DNA of 64,000 nucleotides from Owenia fusiformis. Lineage: Eukaryota > Annelida > Polychaeta > Sabellida > Oweniidae. The stretch's first letter is position 1, and each line of letters begins with the position of its first letter. The position numbers and the translations under genes were made by a program. Below, in pieces: positions 60,001-64,000 of this stretch. The stretch spans positions 3,038,001 through 3,102,000 of the forward strand of contig CAIIXF020000006.1 of the NCBI GenBank assembly GCA_903813345.2, written 5' to 3'. A model generated the notes under the pieces. The model had not been told where the DNA came from. It saw only the letters and a program-made list of their open reading frames with translations, and searched no databases.

Positions 60001-63000
60001 CCATCTTGAATTTTTTCCTGAAATAGTGTTCAGTTTGATCGATCACAGGGACAGAATTTTTCCAAAAAGTTTAAACAACAGATTAAGCCAATAAATTTGC
60101 TTGTATCACCATTTGAAATATTTTCCACTAAATTCCCCCCACTAATAGGCAATTTTTTGAAAACAACCAGTGAAAATTGCCTGCTGCTAATGAAACCCCT
60201 GAAAGCATTGAATTTGATTCCTTTTTATGTCCCATTTTATCACACCACTGGTGGGATATAGTTGTCATAGTTGTCGTGATTGTGGTCATGATCATGATTG
60301 CCATGCTTTTTTGTCATCGCCATTTCAGGAAAACCACTCATCAGATTTTCTCCAAATACACACACATGATAAAGGATACCAAATTCTAGAGCTGATTAAC
60401 TTTTGGGTGACAATCCTGTTTTCTGGTGGTAATTTTTAAGGTTTTTCGGAAAATCTTGATATCGCCATGTCAGGAAAACCACTCATTAGATTTTCTCCAA
60501 ATTCACTCAGTAATGATAATGGATATCAAGATCTAGAGCTGATTATTAACTTTTGGGTGGCCATCTTGCTTTCTGGTGGCCATTTTTAAGGTTTTTGGAA
60601 AATTTTGTCATCGCCATTTCAGAAAAAACACTTATCCGATTCTTTCCAAATTCGCACACGTAATAGAGGATATCAAGTTCTAGAGCTGATCAACTTTTGG
60701 GTGGCCATCTTGTTTTCTGGTGGCCATTTTGAAGATTTTTCAGAAATTCTTGTCTTCGCCATTTCAGGAAAACCGCTTGTCGGATTGTCTCCAAATTCAC
60801 ACACATGATAGAGATTATCAAGTTCTAGAGCTGATTAGCTTTTGAGTGGCCATTTTGTTTTCTGATGGCCATCTTGAAGGTTTTCCGATAAATCTTGTAA
60901 TCGCCATTTCAGGAAAACCGCTTGTCTGATTGTCTTCAAATTTGCACACATGATAAAGGCTATCAAGTTCTTGAGCTGATTAACTTCTGGGCAGCCACTT
61001 TTTTTCTGGCGGCCATTTTTAAAGATTTTTGATGGTGTGATCTCTTTCACGTCATGTGCCTTGTTTGTTGTTGGTGTTCAGTGGTGGGCATTTGGCAGTC
61101 AGTGGTTGGTGTCTGTAACAAATGGCAGGTGATGACATTTTGCATGGTAGTGCCTTGTTAATTTTTGTAGCAAGAAAAGGTAGTAGCTTTGTAATGAGTT
61201 TACAATTTTTTTTTCATTTAGACTGATGGTGTCAATTTTGGAATTGAAAATGTGGACACAACTTGTTTTCCTGGTACTTCAAATTTTATGGGCATGCATT
61301 CAGAAAAGTTGAGAGGTAATGGAGACAGCAATGTAGACACAGAATCAAGTGTAGAAGATTCCACAATTGATGATTCTAACCTTGGGCCATTCACTGTTGT
61401 AAAAGGTAAGAAAAGTGGGAAGGCCAGAATTCAGAATGACACCAAAAGACAATCAGTAAAAGGAAAAGCTCCAGGGTTACCAATGTCTCAAAAACCAAAA
61501 CCTAAGCCACCTGTGAAAGTCACCTACAAAAAGGGACACAAAGAAAGAACAGAATGGAGTAACTTTTGTATACCTTGTAAGAAGAAATTCAATGCAAAAC
61601 AACAGTATGAAGAGCATATCCAATCCCAGAAACATCAACGTAATGATGCCTTTTTTACATCAAAGGACACTGCTGGGAAAGCGACACTCACCCAAAATAA
61701 CAAGTTACAACCACAAATAGAACCAACTGTCATTCCAGGCCCTCATGATGTGAAAGAAGGAAACATCTTGAAAACAAATGATACAATTTCTGACACCAAG
61801 GCAAGCTCTTCAAGACCAGAAGAACTGTCTGAGGAAAGGTTAAATGGATCCAAAGATACAATGCTGCTTGACCAAAAAGATATGCTGCAAACGCCGACTA
61901 TTATCAATCAAGAAGAAAGAAAAATGAATGATGCAAAAGTAGATAAAAAAGTTGTTGAAACTAATGCAATCAATTCAAATGTAATAATGCCATCTGGTGA
62001 GGAGGAAGAGGTAGAACTTGAAGGTCCATTCAAGCAGCAAAATGGTGAAACTGAAACTAGTTGCGGTGATATTGTCACAAAGATAGAAATGGAAAGAAAC
62101 AGTGGACTAAGCTTTGTTTTTGATGATGATAAATCTGATGGTCTTTCAAGATGTAGCAGTAGGGCTTCAGGTATGAAGAAGATAAATAAATCATATATTT
62201 ATCATATTTTTCTTTTGTTTTGAAATAGATCTTACATCATATGTCCTGAAACATAATATATTAAGTGGTAGCAAAGAATAGAAAGCAAAATGAAGCAATG
62301 GGAGTAATAATTTCAATAATCATGTTGATATGTTCATTTGACTCCTGAAATTAGGCCTGAAATTAGGCACTTCATGCACCCTAGTCCTACACCCATTCTT
62401 ACTTCATCATACCCCGTTCATTATGTGTGCAAAAAGGAAAGGACGTGATGTACCATACCTGCGTTAAATGTTTATGTAAAAGTATCGAGTGCTAATATCT
62501 ATAAATATGTTTTAGTGTTACAAGAAGACCCAGCTATAATGCAAATAAAAGACACTGTCCCTGCTACAATGTCTTTGCAGCAACCAACAGCTATCAAAGA
62601 ACTACAAAGAAAACCTGTTTCAAATGAAGGTAAAAAAAACAAAAAACAACATGTTATTAGGACATCCTTGTCCAAGTGTCTGCTAACTATGGTAGCACAT
62701 TTCAATATTTCGACTCAAATAAGATTTCTGAAATTTCCCAAATAGTATTTTGTCCTCAAGTTAGTAAATGGCTGTCATTTGTATTGTCAAAGTCACCTTG
62801 CATTATAAAATGCTCTTCTCTTTTGAGAGGAATACTGGTATTGTTTTGGCAGATTGTTGCAAATTTCAAAATAGGTGCAATCTATATTGTTGTAAACCAG
62901 AGTATGTGTACAAACATACACAAACTTACATTACTGAAATTCTCTTTTAGTGGTTCAAGATAACTCATCCATACATCCTGAGGCGCAAACACAAGACAGG

Positions 63001-63807
63001 GTTTCAACAACAACTGCTTGGCACAAACCAATTGCCATCAAAAACATACAGATGAAACATGTTTCAAACAAAAGTAAAGCTTCTTCATTTATGTAGTTAT
63101 AGATATTTTGGAGAACATTCAAGAATGACTTGGTTACGAACCATTCAGTACCCGATAAACAGTCTCTTAAATCAAGTCTTATGTCTCTGTTTAGTTCAAA
63201 AAACCTTAACATCTGTTTCACAGTAAGTGAAAAAGTTGTAAAAGTTGTACAAGGTCAGTGATGTAATGGTGAAAATGAAGTTTTGATAAATATGATCTCC
63301 ATGGAATCTGAACTTGAAAGTCTTGATATTGTTTCTCAGACATCAATCTTACACAATTAATCATTACAGGAAAAACTGGTATTCTTCAACTTTTGCGATG
63401 TACTTTTAGGAATACCAGTTAACCAGTCATCGAGAAAAAGGCACATCCCTAACCATTGTGATATCTGTCATAAAATATGCAATTCAGAGGTGCAATTTGG
63501 ATACCATAAAGGATCTAAGAAGCACCAGAGGAAAATGATAAAGAAACGAAATGAAAGAAAATGGAACTTTAGAACTTTACCAAAAGATTGCACATTTGAA
63601 CTCTGTGACAAACATGACAAAGGGAATAAATGCGAATACTCATTCGTTGAAATGAAGTTCAATAAATGTGATAAAGCACATGGGCAGGATGAACTTGATG
63701 AGTGGCATGAGCAGGATGACCATAATAAAATGTTTGACAGAAAATACCACAACCTGATGTCATACATACAAGACATGCAAAATGGGAAATCAGATCAAAC
63801 CATATCT
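42030..63807 (+). CDS. HELZ-like protein, N-terminal part: TPR-like repeats, two C2H2 and one CCCH zinc finger (runs off the window)
   Basis: Fifteen exons join in phase: 42030-42082, 46045-46300, 46844-47065, 47458-47506, 49793-49884, 51585-51767, 52011-52047, 52387-52502, 53292-53411, 55612-55743, 56260-56445, 61222-62170, 62516-62629, 62951-63073, 63410-63807; 1,010 codons so far, the last ending in a good donor. Start MMGQLFGIISGNK. Residues about 100-420 are Ala/Leu-rich helices (TYIHLTKYKE, QGNSQKAIQLCDKA, EGELFTALSYLQKF) resembling TPRs. Two C-x2-C-x12-H-x5-H fingers (C598/C601/H614/H620; C894/C897/H910/H916) are of the U1/dsRNA-binding type. Then W-N-F-R and C943-x8-C-x11-C-x3-H968 with QDELDEW, like the CCCH finger of HELZ. 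A superfamily-1 helicase domain is predicted beyond the window. The role, RNA binding or mRNA control, is inferred from family. Confidence 0.8.
42295..42368 (+). mobile_element. 74-bp mini copy of the CAGGGGCGGATC element
   Basis: CAGGAGTGGATCTGGGAACCAA, a G run, GTCAGAGAAAAAAAT and ATATCCGCCAGTA, i.e. both ends of the 24564-24868 family with the middle gone. GGTCAG flanks both sides (42289-42294, 42369-42374). HELZ-like gene intron 1. Confidence 0.65.
42496..42781 (+). repeat. 143-bp tandem duplication
   Basis: AGTAAATGACCAAGCAGATA through TCAGCTGATTTGGGGATTCTTTG is present twice with spacing 143 bp (42496 and 42639) and about four differences. HELZ-like gene intron 1. Confidence 0.8.
43320..44420 (+). 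repeat. Modular ~120-bp repeat element with a nested palindromic MITE
   Basis: It starts with a CTGTCCATTTGTCCATCTG block. Units of TTCAAATTTTATATGCTGATGC, AAATGGCTGCCATTTTTTGT and TTTGATAACTCAAATACCAGTGG follow. Opposite orientation to 32392-34985. A MITE sits inside at about 43522-43920: TAGTCAAAACAGAAATGTTTG is mirrored at its right end, and ACTACTTTGAATT and TACAAAAGTTAGGAT words pair within. HELZ-like gene intron 1. Confidence 0.65.
46439..46571. mobile_element. Palindromic MITE (HELZ-like intron 2)
   Basis: CAGCTGTCGACTACTGAATTAACCTCCTATTTTAT is mirrored by ATAAAATAGTAGGTTAATCCAGTAATTGACAGC. The stem continues with CAACTCATTTGAA / TTCAAATGAGTTG. About 133 bp. Further right, about 46655-46760, is a short TATGTCTCCACCACATAG...CATCCGTCTG fragment of the modular repeats. 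Confidence 0.7.
48500..49345. mobile_element. ~850-bp foldback element (HELZ-like intron 4)
   Basis: GATGAAAGTTTTTTCCCCTATACAC and CATTGTTCATCACATTTGATA on the left arm return inverted near 49300 and 49180. AATAGCCTCAGAGAAAAA (48797) pairs with TTTTTCTGTGGCTATT (49061), so the fold runs to the centre. Just left, about 48270-48500, a GTCACGCA-rich stretch repeats GTCACGC several times. Confidence 0.6.
49450..49667. mobile_element. MITE with TGTATTACATACCT ends
   Basis: TGTATTACATACCT at 49450 is mirrored by AGGTATGTAATACA at 49667. GGCTATATC/GATATAGCC words pair inside (about 49577 and 49610). It lies 125 bp upstream of HELZ-like exon 5. Confidence 0.6.
50034..51520 (+). repeat. Two modular tandem repeats in HELZ-like intron 5
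   Basis: 50034-50760: starts TATGTCACCACACCACC; then ~110-bp units of CTACAAGTTCTC, AAATCTGACTTTAG, TTTGACCTTCAATGACCTTC and CAAGGTCAAAAAGGT. 51000-51520: ~157-bp units with TAGGTGGCCATTTTGGATTTT and CTAAAATCTTGTCTGTAAAG (51160, 51320). Both are non-coding and share modules with 27649-28250 and 60220-61110. Confidence 0.6.
52653..52967 (+). mobile_element. tRNA-derived SINE
   Basis: An RNA polymerase III internal promoter is visible: A box TGGCTCAGTGGCAGAGAG (from 52663) and B box GGATTCGATTCC (52709-52720), spaced as in tRNA genes. A ~200-bp unrelated body and a 3' tail of ATA triplets (about 52953-52967) follow. It does not fold as a complete tRNA, so it is called a SINE. It is inserted in a TATGTCACCACCACAAG modular repeat in HELZ-like intron 8. 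Confidence 0.7.
53771..55211 (+). mobile_element. Degraded mariner transposon with nested elements
   Basis: The ends CGAGGGTTGTCCCAGTAGTAATGCAC and the inverted right copy (CGAGGGTTGTCCCAGAAGTAATGCAC) are flanked by TA (53769-53770, 55212-55213), as in mariner. The frame at 54607-54822 retains a transposase N-terminal helix-turn-helix segment (TTIMRWQKRFKRDYWTLDD). The rest is lost. A MITE (53799-54048, ATAACATACCTATGATGATG ends) and a hairpin (54054-54169, TATGTCACTATCGTGGCA) are nested near the left end. It lies in HELZ-like intron 9. Confidence 0.75.
54607..54822 (+). pseudogene. mariner transposase N-terminal relic
   Basis: 72 codons containing a paired-type helix-turn-helix remnant (KEYIPDRTTIMRWQKRFKRD) and the basic HGRQK segment that in mariner precedes the catalytic domain. 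No DD34D catalytic residues remain. Confidence 0.55.
55864..55960 (+). mobile_element. Second, partial mariner left end (empty-site witness)
   Basis: TGAGGGTTGTTCCAGAAGTAATGCACTATA runs straight into CTTTCTTTAATATTCTTCAATTCAGCTGAAATTTTGTG. In the first mariner the same two parts are ~390 bp apart, which shows that 53799-54169 was inserted there. Located between exons 10 and 11 of the HELZ-like gene. Confidence 0.65.
56090..56190 (+). repeat. 18-bp minisatellite, about six units
   Basis: Unit GGTGACATGCTTTATTTA with C/T and G/A variants. Ends 70 bp before the acceptor of HELZ-like exon 11 (56260), so it is close to the branch-point region. Confidence 0.8.
56446..58029. other. HELZ-like intron 11, first part
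   Basis: AT-rich. The phrase AAGGTTCA...TGACACCCTTCTTATT occurs twice (about 57520 and 57698) as part of a diverged direct repeat. No gene was recognised. Confidence 0.4.
58030..59000 (-). pseudogene. Decayed reverse-transcriptase fragment (non-LTR type)
   Basis: On the minus strand 58843-58622 reads ...ETITTGWQPLEKGIMAGCILLSMAAMNILLKGA. This resembles the TTxWxxLEKGIxxGCTxS segment of a LINE reverse-transcriptase family in invertebrates. Further 3' a degenerate SIDGVTLAYDTEIA may correspond to the FxDDxTV active site, with the catalytic Asp pair damaged. Stops and frameshifts throughout. The family is recognised from memory only. Confidence 0.4.
59139..60135 (+). repeat. ~500-bp direct tandem duplication, diverged
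   Basis: GAGATTGTGATAATAATGGA opens both copies (about 59140 and 59631). AAACTTGAAATAT, AATAGAACCTTGAAGAACTC / AATAGAGCCTTGTAGAATCC, ATCTCTATGTATGAATCTA and TTTTCCACCGAATTCC / TTTTCCACTAAATTCC follow in the same order. HELZ-like intron 11. Confidence 0.7.
60220..61110 (+). repeat. ~146-bp modular tandem repeat, five units
   Basis: CGCCATTTCAGGAAAACC recurs at about 60319, 60463, 60612, 60758 and 60902. Each is followed by GATTnTCTCCAAATTCACAC, CAAGTTCTAGAGCTGATTA and GGTGGCCATCTTGTTTTCTGG. It opens with TTATGTCCCATTTTATCACACC. It is related in modules to 51000-51520. It ends ~110 bp before HELZ-like exon 12. Confidence 0.75.
62516..63073 (+). other. Tandemly duplicated exon pair in the HELZ-like gene
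   Basis: Exons 62516-62629 (38 codons) and 62951-63073 (41 codons) both start and end in phase 1. Their peptides align: VLQEDPAIMQ...TMSLQQPTAIKELQRKPVSN and VVQDNSSIHPE...TTTAWHKPIAIKNIQMKHVSN. Shared positions are V-x-Q, I, T, P-x-AIK, Q-x-K and VSN. Either can be skipped without breaking the frame. Confidence 0.6.
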
Positions 63808-64000
63808 GTAAGTTTGGGAGTCATTTTGGAATCGTGAGATAAGCAAATAAACATATTTTCTTAGTAGACGAATCTATAATAACAAAAATGTTGCTCACTC
63901 CTTTTTTATTATTTATTCAGTTTTATTCATATAAAGTAATTATTTCAAAATACAAATACAAATAGCAGCTCACTCTGATGCTGTCTATGTACTTTTCTAT

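Overview
This window looks like intron-rich, AT-rich animal DNA, most likely from a marine invertebrate. GT-AG introns are everywhere, exons are short, mobile DNA is dense, and several repeats (CCGTCC-rich and AGGTCA-rich modular repeats, tRNA-type SINEs, mariner, LINE fragments) are of kinds common in such genomes. I cannot name the phylum. Three protein-coding genes could be rebuilt exon by exon with consistent splice phases. They lie in the right two-thirds of the window.

Left third (1-19,700): no convincing host gene. It is a nest of mobile elements. The largest is an 8.37-kb element (5610-13979) with TTAA at both ends and inverted arms over 1.4 kb long made largely of a ~181-bp tandem repeat. 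It carries two LINE 3' ends meeting tail to tail, a pogo-like element, a palindromic MITE and the relic of a widespread transposon-associated EEAD/DTD domain. A 4.2-kb element with a 5-bp target duplication follows (14373-18598). A promoter-like patch with CRE and E-box sites near 3.6 kb has no gene that I can attach to it.

Middle: (1) a divergent forkhead transcription factor, + strand, nine coding exons, 20029-27524, 770 codons; the order is N-terminal basic region, forkhead split by two introns, PIDLS and VLDLS CtBP-type motifs, KEN box, Tyr/Pro-rich C-terminus. (2) Convergent with it, mitochondrial 3-ketoacyl-CoA thiolase (ACAA2-type), - strand, ten exons, 41462-30146, exactly 397 codons with every catalytic residue present. 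Intron 3 of this gene is filled by a perfectly regular 106-bp tandem array whose repeat unit continues into the last bases and splice donor of exon 3.

Right third: head to head with the thiolase, across a ~570-bp shared promoter interval, (3) a large + strand gene starts at 42030 and runs past the window. Fifteen exons and 1,010 codons are visible: TPR-like helices, two C-x2-C-x12-H-x5-H zinc fingers, and a CCCH finger followed by a DELDEW motif, as in the N-terminus of HELZ-family RNA helicases. Two neighbouring exons of it appear to be a tandem duplication.

Introns hold a recurring group of elements with CA...TG ends and 5-bp target duplications, some nested in each other, plus a mariner with a nested MITE, a tRNA-derived SINE and modular ~110-150-bp tandem repeats. 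Thiolase and forkhead genes end towards each other with opposed AATAAA signals 2 bp apart.
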